Shown here one piece after another: positions 42,678 to 51,202 of a stretch of DNA of 64,000 bases. Source of the DNA: Sinorhizobium glycinis (GTDB taxonomy: Bacteria > Pseudomonadota > Alphaproteobacteria > Rhizobiales > Rhizobiaceae). Numbering within the stretch: the stretch's first letter is position 1; every line of letters starts with the position of its first letter. The notes under the pieces were generated by a model. The model had not been told where the DNA came from, made no database searches, and saw only the letters and a list, made by a program, of their open reading frames with translations. The DNA lies in contig NZ_LPUX01000061.1 of assembly GCF_001651865.1 (NCBI RefSeq), forward strand, positions 372,001 through 436,000. The letters run 5' to 3'. The translations under genes and the position numbers were made by a program.

Positions 42678-43557
42678 CTGGGCCGTCCTTGCGAAAGGTT
42701 GCCCGCTTCCAGGCATCGCGCAGTGCACGCCGCGCAAGTACGCCGGCAAGGTGTCTGCGATAGTCGGCGGACGCGTGGATATCCGTGTTGGGTTGGAGGA
42801 GCCCCTTCAGCGCCTCCGACACGTCCTGCAACAGCCTCTCCGAGATCGCCTGGCCCTCGACGAGCGTTTCGATGTCCGGCAGGCGCAACGGCGTCTCGCC
42901 GACGCCCATCATGCCGAAACGGACGTCGCATGCGACGCCGTCGACGATGCGCATCGTGGTCGCTACGCAGGCGAGGGCAAAATCGCCGTGCCGCCTGGAG
43001 AATTCCTCGAAGCCCCAGCCCGTCTCGGGCGGCAGCGTGTCGATGTCGATCCAGGTGACGAACTCGTCCGGTTCGAGCGACGTCATCAGCGAGCCGACGA
43101 AGAATTCCGAGGCGGCGATCTGCCGCTCTCCCCGGATCGAGAGGGCGGCAATCGTCCCGTCGAGGAGAAGCGTCATCATCGGCATTTCCGCTGCCGGGTC
43201 CGCATGACAGACGCTGCCGCAGAAGGTACCGCGATTGCGCACCGTCAGATGCGCCACGTGATGCATGGCGTCGTGCAGGATCGGGATGTGCCGGTGCACG
43301 AGCGCATCCGTCGCGGTCATGCGGTGCCGCACCGTGGCCCCGATGCGCAGCCGTTCACCGTGCTTTTCGATGCGATCGAGGCCGGCAATGCGGTTGATGT
43401 CGATCAGGATCGTGGGCTTCACCAGACGGAAGTTGATCATCGGCATAAGGCTCTGGCCGCCCGCGATTATCTTGCCGTCGCCGTTCGCAGCGGCGAGGGC
43501 CTCGGCAGCCTCGGCTGCCGATGTCGCGGCGAGGTATTCGAAGGGGGCCGGTTTCAT
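42670..43557 (-). CDS. Molybdenum hydroxylase FAD subunit (CoxM-like)
   Basis: A 295-residue FAD-binding subunit. AGGQSLMPMINFRLVKP near residue 35 and NRGTFCGSVCHADPAAEMP near 105 are the two flavin-binding signatures; CSV.HADP replaces the usual GGSIAHADP form only slightly. It is the first gene of the hydroxylase operon. The start at 43557 (MKPAPFEYLAAT) matches where family members begin; in-frame ATGs at 43593 and 43689 are possible but add unrelated residues. The 17-bp motif lies about 140 bases upstream. Confidence 0.9.
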   Translation of the reverse strand: MKPAPFEYLAATSAAEAAEALAAANGDGKIIAGGQSLMPMINFRLVKPTILIDINRIAGLDRIEKHGERLRIGATVRHRMTATDALVHRHIPILHDAMHHVAHLTVRNRGTFCGSVCHADPAAEMPMMTLLLDGTIAALSIRGERQIAASEFFVGSLMTSLEPDEFVTWIDIDTLPPETGWGFEEFSRRHGDFALACVATTMRIVDGVACDVRFGMMGVGETPLRLPDIETLVEGQAISERLLQDVSEALKGLLQPNTDIHASADYRRHLAGVLARRALRDAWKRATFRKDGPDA

Positions 43558-43695
43558 TTCGCCGCCGTCGATAGGAAAGGCACTCTCCGGCATCGTACGG
43601 CCGTGCGCGCCAGAGTGTTCCGATATATCGCGGAAAGCCTTGTCATCGCGGCTCCTCCCAGCCTCGCCAATCCCATGGCGCATTTTCAAAATTAA

Positions 43696-43712
43696 CTTGC
43701 ATTATTAGACTT
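43696..43712 (+). promoter_or_regulatory. Candidate regulon operator, hydroxylase/CoxG control region
   Basis: CTTGCATTATTAGACTT lies in the divergent region between the hydroxylase operon and coxG. An exact inverted-orientation copy is at 48107-48123. Flanking sequence is A+T-rich, as for a promoter. Confidence 0.68.
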
Positions 43713-43785
43713 AAAATAGGATTGTCAAGCAATACCAGAGCCCCGGGAAAGGGGAGATTTTCGATTGGGACGAGGAGGATATTCC

Positions 43786-44592
43786 ATGGACATGACTGGC
43801 CAGCAGCACATTCCCGCGAGCAAAGAGGAGGTGTGGAGCGCCCTGAACGATGCCGACGTTCTGAAAGTCTGTATCCCCGGATGCCAGGAGCTAACGAAGT
43901 CTTCCGAGACCGAAATGTCGGCTGTTGCCGTCATGAAGGTGGGTCCGGTGAAGGCCCGGTTCCAGGGTGCCGTGACGCTATCGGACCTCGATCCGCCGAA
44001 CGGCTATCGGATCACTGGCGAAGGGCAGGGCGGCGTCGCCGGATTCGCAAAGGGAGTGGCGGTCGTTCGTCTGGAAGCGGTCGAGGATGGAACCGTCCTG
44101 CATTATACCGTCGATGCCCAGATCGGCGGCAAGCTGTCACAGCTTGGCGGGCGGCTTATCGATGCAACCGCAAAACAAATGTCGTGGCAGTTTTTCAAGC
44201 GGTTTGCCGAAGAGATCCACGCCCGCCAAGGTGCCAGACAGTCATTGGCGACATCAACCGCCAGTGATGCCCTCGCGCAACCCGGCCTAGTAAGGCAGTC
44301 GGTCGCCGTCGCGTCGTCCAGCGAGAATGCCTCCGCCTTGCCGCGTGCGCGCGCCGTGCAAGTTTCCGCGTCGCCCACCGGCACTTCGCTCAGCCTGCCG
44401 GTTCTCGCGGCTGTCGTCTTCGCCGCCGTCGTGGTGGCGACGTGGGCGCTCCATGGGGGCTTGCTGCCGAGCCTTGCGCCGCCGGCGGACGGTCCGGCGC
44501 GCATTTCGCCGGATTTGGCGAGCATCGTTCAGCTCATCATGGCCGCAGCCATCGGCTACCTGTTCGGGTCTCGTGCAAGGCGCGCCGGCTGA
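43786..44592 (+). CDS. CoxG-like SRPBCC-domain membrane-anchored protein
   Basis: A 268-residue protein. Residues 1-145 are a CoxG/SRPBCC domain (QQHIPASKEEVWSALNDADV and later KLSQLGGRLIDATAK). An Ala/Ser-rich linker follows, then two short hydrophobic stretches near the C-terminus (~205-225 and ~245-262), so it is probably anchored to the membrane. CoxG recruits CO dehydrogenase-type hydroxylases to the membrane or delivers reducing equivalents to the respiratory chain, and here it sits divergent from such an enzyme. GAGGAGG precedes the ATG at 43786. Confidence 0.88.
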   Translation: MDMTGQQHIPASKEEVWSALNDADVLKVCIPGCQELTKSSETEMSAVAVMKVGPVKARFQGAVTLSDLDPPNGYRITGEGQGGVAGFAKGVAVVRLEAVEDGTVLHYTVDAQIGGKLSQLGGRLIDATAKQMSWQFFKRFAEEIHARQGARQSLATSTASDALAQPGLVRQSVAVASSSENASALPRARAVQVSASPTGTSLSLPVLAAVVFAAVVVATWALHGGLLPSLAPPADGPARISPDLASIVQLIMAAAIGYLFGSRARRAG

Positions 44593-44600
44593 AGTCAAAA

Positions 44601-44625
44601 ACCGGGGCCGAAAACCGGCCCCGGT
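44601..44625 (-). terminator. Rho-independent terminator of liv operon
   Basis: ACCGGGGCC and GGCCCCGGT pair perfectly (9 bp) around a 7-base loop. On the minus strand the hairpin is followed by TTTTTG, which suits termination of the operon ending with livM. On the plus strand it also lies just past coxG but lacks a T run. Confidence 0.75.
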
Positions 44626-44633
44626 AAAGGTCA

Positions 44634-44650
44634 CTTGCATAAGAAGACTT
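44634..44650 (+). promoter_or_regulatory. Weaker copy of regulon motif between coxG and livM
   Basis: CTTGCATAAGAAGACTT, 14 of 17 matches to the motif at 43696. Its location between two convergent gene ends is unusual for an operator, so it may be a chance or auxiliary site. Confidence 0.35.
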
Positions 44651-44653
44651 AAG

Positions 44654-45637
44654 TCAAGATCTTGAACGCTCGAGCAGCGCCTTCAGTTCACCGAACAAAC
44701 CCCGCCTGAACATCATCACGCATACGACGAAGAACAGGCCGATGATGAATGTGATCGGCAGGCCGCTGGTCGACAGAAAATGCTCCAGCCCGACGACGAT
44801 GCTGGCGCCGGCGATCGGGCCGATCAGCGTGCCCATTCCGCCGAGAAGGGTCATGAGAATGACTTCGCCAGACATGTGCCAGGTAACGTCCACAAGCGAG
44901 GCGAGCTGGAACGCGATCGCCTTCAGCGCGCCGGCGAAGCCTGAAAGCGCGGCGGAGAGGGTGAAGGCGATCAGCTTGTAGCGTTCCGGCTTGAGGCCCA
45001 GCGAGGTGACGCGGGTTTCATTCTCGCGAATGGCCGAGAGGATATGGCCGAAGGGCGAGTTGACGGTCCTCCAGATGATCACAAGGCCAAGAATCGTTCC
45101 GCCGAGGACGGTGTAATACATGGCGGTGATGTCGCGGAGATCGATGATCCCGAGAAGATAGCCCCGCGGCACGGCCTGAATGCCGTCCTCCCCGCCGGTG
45201 AAGGGCATCTGCACCGCCATAAAATAGACCATCTGCGCGAGGGCGAGCGTAATCATGGCGAAGTAGATGCCATGGCGGCGGATGGCCAGCGTGCCGAAGG
45301 CAAGGCCGAGAAGCGCCGCAAAGGCCGTTCCCGCAAGCACGGCGAGTTCAAAGGGAAGCTGCCAGACCTTGGCGGCGTGGGCGGTGATGTAGGCCGCGCC
45401 GCCAAAAAAGGCCGCGTGACCGAACGACAGGAGCCCTGCATATCCCAGAACGAGGTTGAACGCCGCCGCGAAGAGCGCGAAACAGAGGATCTTGATGAGG
45501 AACAGCGGATAGATCGCCAGCGGCGCGCATATCATCAGCATGGCCACAAGGGCGAGAAGAAGGCCTCCGGTCGTCCGGAGCCGGCGCGTGCGCGGGGCCT
45601 CAAGGGAAGAAACCATGGTTGTACTGTTCATGATCAA
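44654..45637 (-). CDS. livM: Branched-chain amino acid-type ABC permease (LivM-like)
   Basis: A 327-residue permease with about nine to ten hydrophobic segments. ALFAAAFNLVLGYAGLLSFG and the cytoplasmic RVTSLGLKPERYKLIAFTLS coupling region are typical of LivM. It is the last gene of livG-livF-livH-livM, overlapping livH by 4 bases. With the catabolic genes around it, the importer probably takes up the pathway substrate (an aromatic or carboxylate) rather than leucine. A strong terminator follows at 44601-44625. Confidence 0.92.
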   Translation of the reverse strand: MIMNSTTMVSSLEAPRTRRLRTTGGLLLALVAMLMICAPLAIYPLFLIKILCFALFAAAFNLVLGYAGLLSFGHAAFFGGAAYITAHAAKVWQLPFELAVLAGTAFAALLGLAFGTLAIRRHGIYFAMITLALAQMVYFMAVQMPFTGGEDGIQAVPRGYLLGIIDLRDITAMYYTVLGGTILGLVIIWRTVNSPFGHILSAIRENETRVTSLGLKPERYKLIAFTLSAALSGFAGALKAIAFQLASLVDVTWHMSGEVILMTLLGGMGTLIGPIAGASIVVGLEHFLSTSGLPITFIIGLFFVVCVMMFRRGLFGELKALLERSRS

Positions 45638-46521
45638 GCCTCGCGGGAGAACAGGCCGGATGGCCGGATGAGAATGACAAGGACCATCACCACGAAAACC
45701 GCTATGGAGGATGCCGCAGGATAGAATGTCTTCGTCAGCCCCTCGATGATGCCCAGCGCCAGGGCGGTGACGATTGCGCCGCCGATCGATCCCATGCCGC
45801 CGATGACGACCACCGCGAAGACTACGATGATGACGCTGGACCCCATGCCGGGGCTGACCTGATAGAGCGGCGCGGCCAGTGCGCCTGCAAAGCCGGCAAG
45901 GCCCACGCAGAAGGCGTAGGTCGCAGTCAGCATGAACGGGACATTGATTCCGAATGCCTGGACCAGGCCCGGATTTTCCGTCGCAGCCCGCAGGTAGGCG
46001 CCGAGCTTGGTCCGCTCAATCGCCAGCCACGTGGCGATGCAGACTGCGAGAGAGGCGACTATCACCCAGGCGCGATACATCGGCAGGAACATGAAGCCGA
46101 GATTGATGCCGCCCGTCAGAGACGGGGGTATCGGATAAGGCTTGCCGGCGGCGCCGTAGACATGCCGGAAGAGCCCTTCGAGCATCAAGGCAATGCCGAA
46201 TGTGAGAAGCAGGCTGTAGAGGTGGTCGACCCTGTAGAGGCGCTTGAGAAATAACCGCTCCACGACGGCGCCCAGCGCCCCGACCATCAGGGGTGCGGCG
46301 ATGAGTGTTTCCCAATAGCCGATACCGAGGGCCGACAGCAGCAGCCAGGCGGCGAAGCCGCCGAGCATGTAGAAGGCGCCATGAGCGAAGTTGATCACGT
46401 TCAGCATGCCGAAGATAATGGCGAGGCCGAGGCTTAGGAGAGCGTAGAAGGAGCCGTTGATCAAGCCGAGCAGCAGTTGCCCGAGTAAAACGACAATTGG
46501 AACCCCGAAGATATCAGTCAT
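45634..46521 (-). CDS. livH: Branched-chain amino acid-type ABC permease (LivH-like)
   Basis: A 295-residue permease with the LivH pattern LLLGLINGSFYALLSLGLAI near the start, NFAHGAFYMLG, and GMGSIGGAIVTALALG near the end. It pairs with LivM to form the membrane channel of the importer. It begins 35 bases downstream of livF and overlaps livM by ATGA. Confidence 0.93.
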   Translation of the reverse strand: MTDIFGVPIVVLLGQLLLGLINGSFYALLSLGLAIIFGMLNVINFAHGAFYMLGGFAAWLLLSALGIGYWETLIAAPLMVGALGAVVERLFLKRLYRVDHLYSLLLTFGIALMLEGLFRHVYGAAGKPYPIPPSLTGGINLGFMFLPMYRAWVIVASLAVCIATWLAIERTKLGAYLRAATENPGLVQAFGINVPFMLTATYAFCVGLAGFAGALAAPLYQVSPGMGSSVIIVVFAVVVIGGMGSIGGAIVTALALGIIEGLTKTFYPAASSIAVFVVMVLVILIRPSGLFSREA

Positions 46522-46556
46522 CGGTTTCTACCTATTTGAAGGGAGCGCGTCATGGA

Positions 46557-47264
46557 TCAGACTCCGAGATATCTGTTCAGCCGGTCCATGTTGGCGTCGA
46601 GTGCGTTGTTGGAGATTTCGTCGACGACCTTTCCTTGGTCGAGCACGTAGTGGCGATCCGCGATGGATGCCGCAAAACGAAGGTTCTGCTCGACCAGGAT
46701 GATCGTCATGCCGCGGTCCTTGAGAATGCGCAGCGCCGCGCCGATCTCTTCGATGATCACGGGGGCGATGCCTTCGGTCGGCTCATCGAGCAGGATGAAA
46801 TCGGCGCCCGTCCGAAGAATCCGGCCGATGGCCAGCATCTGCTGTTCGCCGCCGGACAGGCGGGTTCCCGATGTGCTGTCCCGCCCTTTCAGGTTCGGAA
46901 AGAGGCCGTATATTTCGTCGACGGCCATGCCGCCCGCCTGCCATGCCGGCGGAAACAGGAGATTTTCCAGCACAGTGAGTGAGGAGAAGATGCCGCGTTC
47001 TTCCGGCACATAGCCGATGCCGAGGCGCGCAACCTTATGCGGCGCGACCTTCAGGAGGTCGGCGCCCTTATAGCTGCAGGCGCCGCGTCTCTTTCCAACG
47101 ACGCCGATGAGGCTGCGCAACGTCGTCGTCTTGCCGGCGCCGTTGCGGCCAATGAGCGTCACGACTTCGCCCTTTCGCACATCGAAATCGATGCCATGCA
47201 GCACATGGCTTTCGCCATACCAGGCCTCCAGGCCTTTAACGTCGAGGAGGGGAGCCTCAGCCAT
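46557..47264 (-). CDS. livF: ABC transporter ATP-binding protein (LivF-like)
   Basis: A 235-residue ATPase with Walker A GRNGAGKTT, signature LSGGEQQM, Walker B FILLDEP and a LivF-type C-terminus. ATG at 47264 overlaps livG by 8 bases. It drives transport together with LivG. Confidence 0.93.
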   Translation of the reverse strand: MAEAPLLDVKGLEAWYGESHVLHGIDFDVRKGEVVTLIGRNGAGKTTTLRSLIGVVGKRRGACSYKGADLLKVAPHKVARLGIGYVPEERGIFSSLTVLENLLFPPAWQAGGMAVDEIYGLFPNLKGRDSTSGTRLSGGEQQMLAIGRILRTGADFILLDEPTEGIAPVIIEEIGAALRILKDRGMTIILVEQNLRFAASIADRHYVLDQGKVVDEISNNALDANMDRLNRYLGV

Positions 47265-48015
47265 GGCTGCCTCCCATATACGCCTTGCGGACTTCGCTAT
47301 CGGCGGAAACGTCGGCATAGCTTCCTTCCGCGATGACCTCTCCGCGGCGCAGCACGGTGATCCGGTCCGACAGGTCGGAGACGACGCCGAGATTGTGCTC
47401 GACCATCAGTACCGTTCGCCCCTTTCCGACGCTGCGGATCAGGGCGGCCGTCCGGCCGATATCCTCCGTGCCCATTCCCGCCATCGGCTCATCGAGAAGC
47501 AGGACTTCGGGGTCGAGCGCCAATGTGGTGGCCAGTTCAAGGGCGCGCTTTCGCCCGTAGGACAGCTCGGCGGCTTTCGTCTGCGCCCGGTCGGTAAGGC
47601 CGACGCTGTCGAGCAGCCTGGTCGCTTCCTCGTTGAAGCGGCGGAGCGTCGCGTTCGATTTCCAGAATGCGAATGTTTCTTTCGCGCGGGCCTGCAGAGC
47701 GACCCGGACATTCTCATGCGCGCTGAGATGCGGGAACACAGATGAAATCTGAAACGACCGCACGAGGCCCAGGCGCGCGATGTCGGCGGGCGCCATTTGC
47801 GTTATGTCGCGATCCTTGAACAGGATCTGCCCGCTGCTCGGCGACAGGAATTTGGTCAAGAGATTGAACAGAGTGCTCTTGCCGGCGCCGTTCGGCCCGA
47901 TCAGGGCGTGGATCGTGCCGGCACGAATCTTCAGGTCGACATTCTTGACGGCAATGAAGCCGCTGAACGAGCGCGTCAATGCACGCGCTTCGATGATGGG
48001 TGCGCTATCCGGCAC
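47257..48015 (-). CDS. livG: ABC transporter ATP-binding protein (LivG-like)
   Basis: A 252-residue ATPase: Walker A GPNGAGKST, LSYGRKRALELA in the signature position, Walker B VLLLDEPMAGM. GTG at 48015 is chosen because GAGGAGG lies just before it; the longer ATG frame has no family similarity. It is the first gene of the operon. The upstream divergent region shared with the binding-protein gene holds two copies of the 17-bp motif. Confidence 0.92.
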   Translation of the reverse strand: MPDSAPIIEARALTRSFSGFIAVKNVDLKIRAGTIHALIGPNGAGKSTLFNLLTKFLSPSSGQILFKDRDITQMAPADIARLGLVRSFQISSVFPHLSAHENVRVALQARAKETFAFWKSNATLRRFNEEATRLLDSVGLTDRAQTKAAELSYGRKRALELATTLALDPEVLLLDEPMAGMGTEDIGRTAALIRSVGKGRTVLMVEHNLGVVSDLSDRITVLRRGEVIAEGSYADVSADSEVRKAYMGGSHG

Positions 48016-48106
48016 GGTTCCTCCTCTGCCGACTTGGTTTTCCCAGGGGGCCGCATCAACCGGCCCGCCTCCCATTGTGATGTCGGCACGGTCAGAAAAA
48101 CACATA

Positions 48107-48123
48107 AAGTCTAATAATGCAAG
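48107..48123 (-). promoter_or_regulatory. Candidate regulon operator, livG side
   Basis: Reverse complement reads CTTGCATTATTAGACTT, identical over 17 bases to 43696-43712. It is 92 bases upstream of the livG start. Confidence 0.68.
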
Positions 48124-48204
48124 CTTGCGCTTTCTCGCAAAACCTGCTTACCTAGCCCCATAAGGCCTACTGTAGCGCCACAAATGAAGCGGCCTGCTTC
48201 ATAT

Positions 48205-48221
48205 AAGTATGATAACGCAAG
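48205..48221 (-). promoter_or_regulatory. Candidate regulon operator, binding-protein side
   Basis: Reverse complement reads CTTGCGTTATCATACTT, 14 of 17 matches. It is 55 bases upstream of the binding-protein start. A short palindrome (ATGAAGC..GCTTCAT, 48184-48202) lies beside it. Confidence 0.5.
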
Positions 48222-48275
48222 TGTATTATCTGGTGTCTGGGAGGAGCTCAGGTGCCAAATTCGGGAGGAAGAGCG

Positions 48276-49484
48276 ATGAAAAATAAGCTTATGCTGTTGT
48301 CCTGCGTCGCGGCCGTCGGTGCCATGACCATGTCTGCCGGGGCGCAGGATGCCGCACCTGTTCGCATCGGCGTGCTGACCGATGTCAGTGGTCAGTTCTC
48401 GCATGAGGCGGGCGAGGGGGCGATCACCGCCGTGAAGATGGCGGTCGAGGATTTCGGTGGCAAGGTTCTCGACCGGCCGCTCGAAGTCGTCGTGGCCGAC
48501 CACCAAAACAAGCCGGAGGTGGCGGTGTCCACGGCGCGCGAGTGGTATGAATCGCAAGGCGTGACGATGATCAACAACCTGATCAATTCCGGCATTGCGC
48601 TGGCTGTCACCCAGGTCGCCAAGGACGAGGACAGGATCGCGATCGTCAACGGCTCCGGCTCGTCCCGCCTGACGAACGACGGCTGCACGCCGAACAGCAT
48701 CCACTACTCCTACGACACCTACGCGCTTGCGAACGGAACCGCCAACCAGCTGATCTTGCAGGGCATGAAGAACTGGTTCTTCCTGACAGCCGATTACGCA
48801 TTCGGCCATGCGCTGGAGGCTGATGCGACAGAGATCGTCAAGGACAATGGCGGCGAGGTCTCCGGCTCCGTGCGCTATCCGATCGAGACTTCCGACCACA
48901 GCGCGTTCATGCTGCAGGCGCAGGCTTCGCCGGCGCAGGTCGTTGCCATGGCGGGATCCGGCACGTCCTTCATCAATGCAGTGAAGTCCGCAGCCGAGTT
49001 CGGTCTTGCCGCATCCGGCAAAACGGTTGCGGGCTTGCTCGTCTGGGATACCGACGTTCATTCGCTCGGCCTCGAGACCGCGCAGGGCATGATCCTGACG
49101 AACGCCTTCTACTGGGATCGCGATGATGCGACGCGGGCGTTCTCTAAGCGCTTCGAAGAGCGCGTCGGCCGCCCGCCGCATATGGGCGATGCGGGGGATT
49201 ACTCTTCGACCATGCACTATCTGAAGGCCGTTGAGGCGGCCGGCACGACCGATGCCCAGAAAGTCATGGCAAAGATGCGCGAAACACCGATCAACGACTT
49301 CTTCGCCAAGAACGGCAAGATCCGTGAGGATGGCCGGATGGTGCACGACATGTACGTCTATCAGGTCAAGACGCCGGCCGAATCCACGGGTGAGTGGGAC
49401 ATTCTGAAGCTCGTCACCACCATATCAGGCGACAACGCTTTCCGTCCGCTTTCGGAAAGCCAGTGCCCGCTCGTGAAGAACTGA
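48276..49484 (+). CDS. ABC transporter substrate-binding protein (LivK/PBP type I)
   Basis: A 402-residue periplasmic binding protein with a signal peptide (~1-23, cleavage near SAGA-QD). VRIGVLTDVSGQFSHEAGEG and GRPPHMGDAGDYSSTMHYLK are typical of the branched-chain/aromatic PBP group. It is divergent from the liv permease/ATPase operon and shares its control region. The ATG at 48276 follows GGGAGGAAG. The ligand cannot be read; aromatic acids and amides are common ligands for relatives in catabolic loci. Confidence 0.9.
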   Translation: MKNKLMLLSCVAAVGAMTMSAGAQDAAPVRIGVLTDVSGQFSHEAGEGAITAVKMAVEDFGGKVLDRPLEVVVADHQNKPEVAVSTAREWYESQGVTMINNLINSGIALAVTQVAKDEDRIAIVNGSGSSRLTNDGCTPNSIHYSYDTYALANGTANQLILQGMKNWFFLTADYAFGHALEADATEIVKDNGGEVSGSVRYPIETSDHSAFMLQAQASPAQVVAMAGSGTSFINAVKSAAEFGLAASGKTVAGLLVWDTDVHSLGLETAQGMILTNAFYWDRDDATRAFSKRFEERVGRPPHMGDAGDYSSTMHYLKAVEAAGTTDAQKVMAKMRETPINDFFAKNGKIREDGRMVHDMYVYQVKTPAESTGEWDILKLVTTISGDNAFRPLSESQCPLVKN

Positions 49485-49490
49485 CTCAAC

Positions 49491-49516
49491 GGCGCCCGGC
49501 GACGGAGCCGGGCGCC
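49491..49516 (+). terminator. Hairpin after binding-protein gene
   Basis: GGCGCCCGGC and GCCGGGCGCC form a perfect 10-bp stem with a 6-base loop, 7 bases after the stop codon. Only TCTTC follows, so it is a weak or attenuating terminator that could lower expression of the downstream enzyme genes. Confidence 0.65.
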
Positions 49517-49578
49517 TCTTCGTGCAAGGGACTGGACTGCGCATATCACCATCTGAACGGTAGTCCGAGGGCAGGCGA

Positions 49579-50346
49579 ATGAGCGATATTCTCGTTGAAA
49601 ACACGGATGGGGTTGCGGTGGTCACATTGAGCCGCCCCGGGCACAGGAATGCCGTTACCTATGCGATGTGGCGGCAGCTCGCGGAGCTGTTCCGCGCCTT
49701 CGACCGGGACCCGTCGGTTCGGTCGATCATCCTGACGGGGGCCGGCGATGACTTTTCGGCTGGCGCCGACATCAGCGAGTTTGACGTGGTTCGCGGCGGG
49801 CTCGAGGACAGCAAATCCTATGAGTTGGCGGTCGATGCCGCAGGGGATGCGATCTACCAGGTGTCCAAGCCGACGATCGCCGCCCTGCGGGGATATTGCC
49901 TCGGCGGCGCGGCGCATCTGGCCATGTCATGCGATTTCCGCGTTGCTGAGAACAATGCGGTCTTCGGAATTCCTGCCGCCCGATTGTCGATCGTCTATGG
50001 CGTCTCCGCGACCCGCAAACTTTACGCGCTCGTGGGTGTGACGCAAGCGAAGCGCATCCTCTTCTCGGCCAGTCGCTTCGATGCTGGGCAGGCTCTCGAA
50101 ATCGGCTTCATCGATCAGGTTGCGGAGAATGCTCTTGCTGCCGCGCATTACCGGGCCGCGGAGCTGGCTGAAAACGCACCCCTCACGATTGCGGGCGCGA
50201 AGTTCATTCTCAACGGCTGCGCACGCGGGGCGCTGGATCACGCCGCGGCTGGCAGGCTGATCGACGAGGCCAGCGCGAGCGAGGACTACATCGAAGGCCG
50301 GCAGGCTTTCAAAGACAGGCGTCCGCCCCGGTTTCTGGGGAAGTGA
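49579..50346 (+). CDS. Crotonase-fold protein lacking both usual glutamates
   Basis: A 255-residue enoyl-CoA hydratase/isomerase-family protein. The oxyanion-hole loops are present (FSAGADISEF ~59-68; YCLGGAAHLAMSCDF ~106-120). The two acidic residues used by hydratases are replaced: the ELA-type Glu is H113, and the PE-type Glu region reads PAARLSIVYG (no Glu). Its chemistry is therefore probably not simple hydration; crotonase relatives without these residues carry out isomerisation, C-C cleavage or dehalogenation. It is the first of five enzyme genes running to 54.4 kb. Confidence 0.83.
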   Translation: MSDILVENTDGVAVVTLSRPGHRNAVTYAMWRQLAELFRAFDRDPSVRSIILTGAGDDFSAGADISEFDVVRGGLEDSKSYELAVDAAGDAIYQVSKPTIAALRGYCLGGAAHLAMSCDFRVAENNAVFGIPAARLSIVYGVSATRKLYALVGVTQAKRILFSASRFDAGQALEIGFIDQVAENALAAAHYRAAELAENAPLTIAGAKFILNGCARGALDHAAAGRLIDEASASEDYIEGRQAFKDRRPPRFLGK

Positions 50347-50425
50347 CCCGACTTCGGCCCCATGGAAGGGGCCGCAATAGATCGCGCTGCGCTGCAGCCG
50401 TCAGACCTATCAAGGAGATCGTGAA

Positions 50426-51181
50426 ATGCAGACCAATCTGAATGGCAAGGTGGCGCTGGTGACCGGCGGCGGAAGAGATGTCGGCGGAGATATCGCCCGG
50501 TCTCTCGCGGCGGAAGGCGCCATCGTTGCAGTGAATTACAGCCGTTCGCAGGCCGAGGCGGATTCGGTGGTTGCCTCGATCGAAGCAGCGGGCGGAAAGG
50601 CCAAGGCCTACAAGGCCGATATCGGTGAAAACGATCAGGTCAAGGCGATGATCGCCGCCGTCAAAGCGGATTTTGGAACCATTGATGTGCTGGTCAATAA
50701 CGCCGGATATGTCAAATATCAGCGGTTCGTCGACTCGACCCCTGAAGAATGGAAGAAGCAGATCGACGTATGCCTCTACGGCGCGATCAATTGCTGCCAC
50801 GCCGTTGCGCCGCTGATGATCGAGCAGAACTTCGGCCGCATCATCAACCTTGTTGGTGACAGCTCCCGTATTGGCGAAGCCAATCTCGCACTGGCCGCGG
50901 CCGCGCGTGGCGGCACGATCGCGCTCGGCAAATCGCTGGCCCGTGAATTCGGCCGAAATAACATCACGGTCAACTCGGTATCGCTCGGCCTGATCGAGAC
51001 GTCCCATTCCGATCCAGAGTTTCTCGAGAAGAACCGTGAGAAGATCGTGAAGGCCTATCCTTTGCGCCGCATCGGCAGGCCCGATGACGTGGCGCCGATG
51101 GTGACCTTCCTGGCGTCCGAGGCATCGTCCTGGGTGACAGGCCAGGTCATCAGTGTCAACGGCGGTTTCTGCATGGTCTAA
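50426..51181 (+). CDS. SDR-family protein without catalytic Tyr-Lys
   Basis: A 251-residue short-chain dehydrogenase-fold protein. Cofactor motif TGGGRDVGG (13-21) and NNAG (91-94) are intact, and Ser remains in VGDSS (~146). Where the family has Y-x3-K the protein reads ALAAAARGG: the Tyr is Ala (~157) and the Lys is Arg (161). It may bind NAD(P) without normal reductase activity, act as a regulatory subunit, or use different residues. It has a good AAGGAG site and lies between the crotonase-like and CoA-ligase genes. Confidence 0.83.
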   Translation: MQTNLNGKVALVTGGGRDVGGDIARSLAAEGAIVAVNYSRSQAEADSVVASIEAAGGKAKAYKADIGENDQVKAMIAAVKADFGTIDVLVNNAGYVKYQRFVDSTPEEWKKQIDVCLYGAINCCHAVAPLMIEQNFGRIINLVGDSSRIGEANLALAAAARGGTIALGKSLAREFGRNNITVNSVSLGLIETSHSDPEFLEKNREKIVKAYPLRRIGRPDDVAPMVTFLASEASSWVTGQVISVNGGFCMV

Positions 51182-51202
51182 CCGGAGGAGCGGGAGGATA
51201 AC

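Noticed and set aside
48111-49346. 411-residue minus-strand frame opposite the binding-protein gene
   Set aside because: Antisense shadow that also crosses the divergent promoter with its operator motifs.
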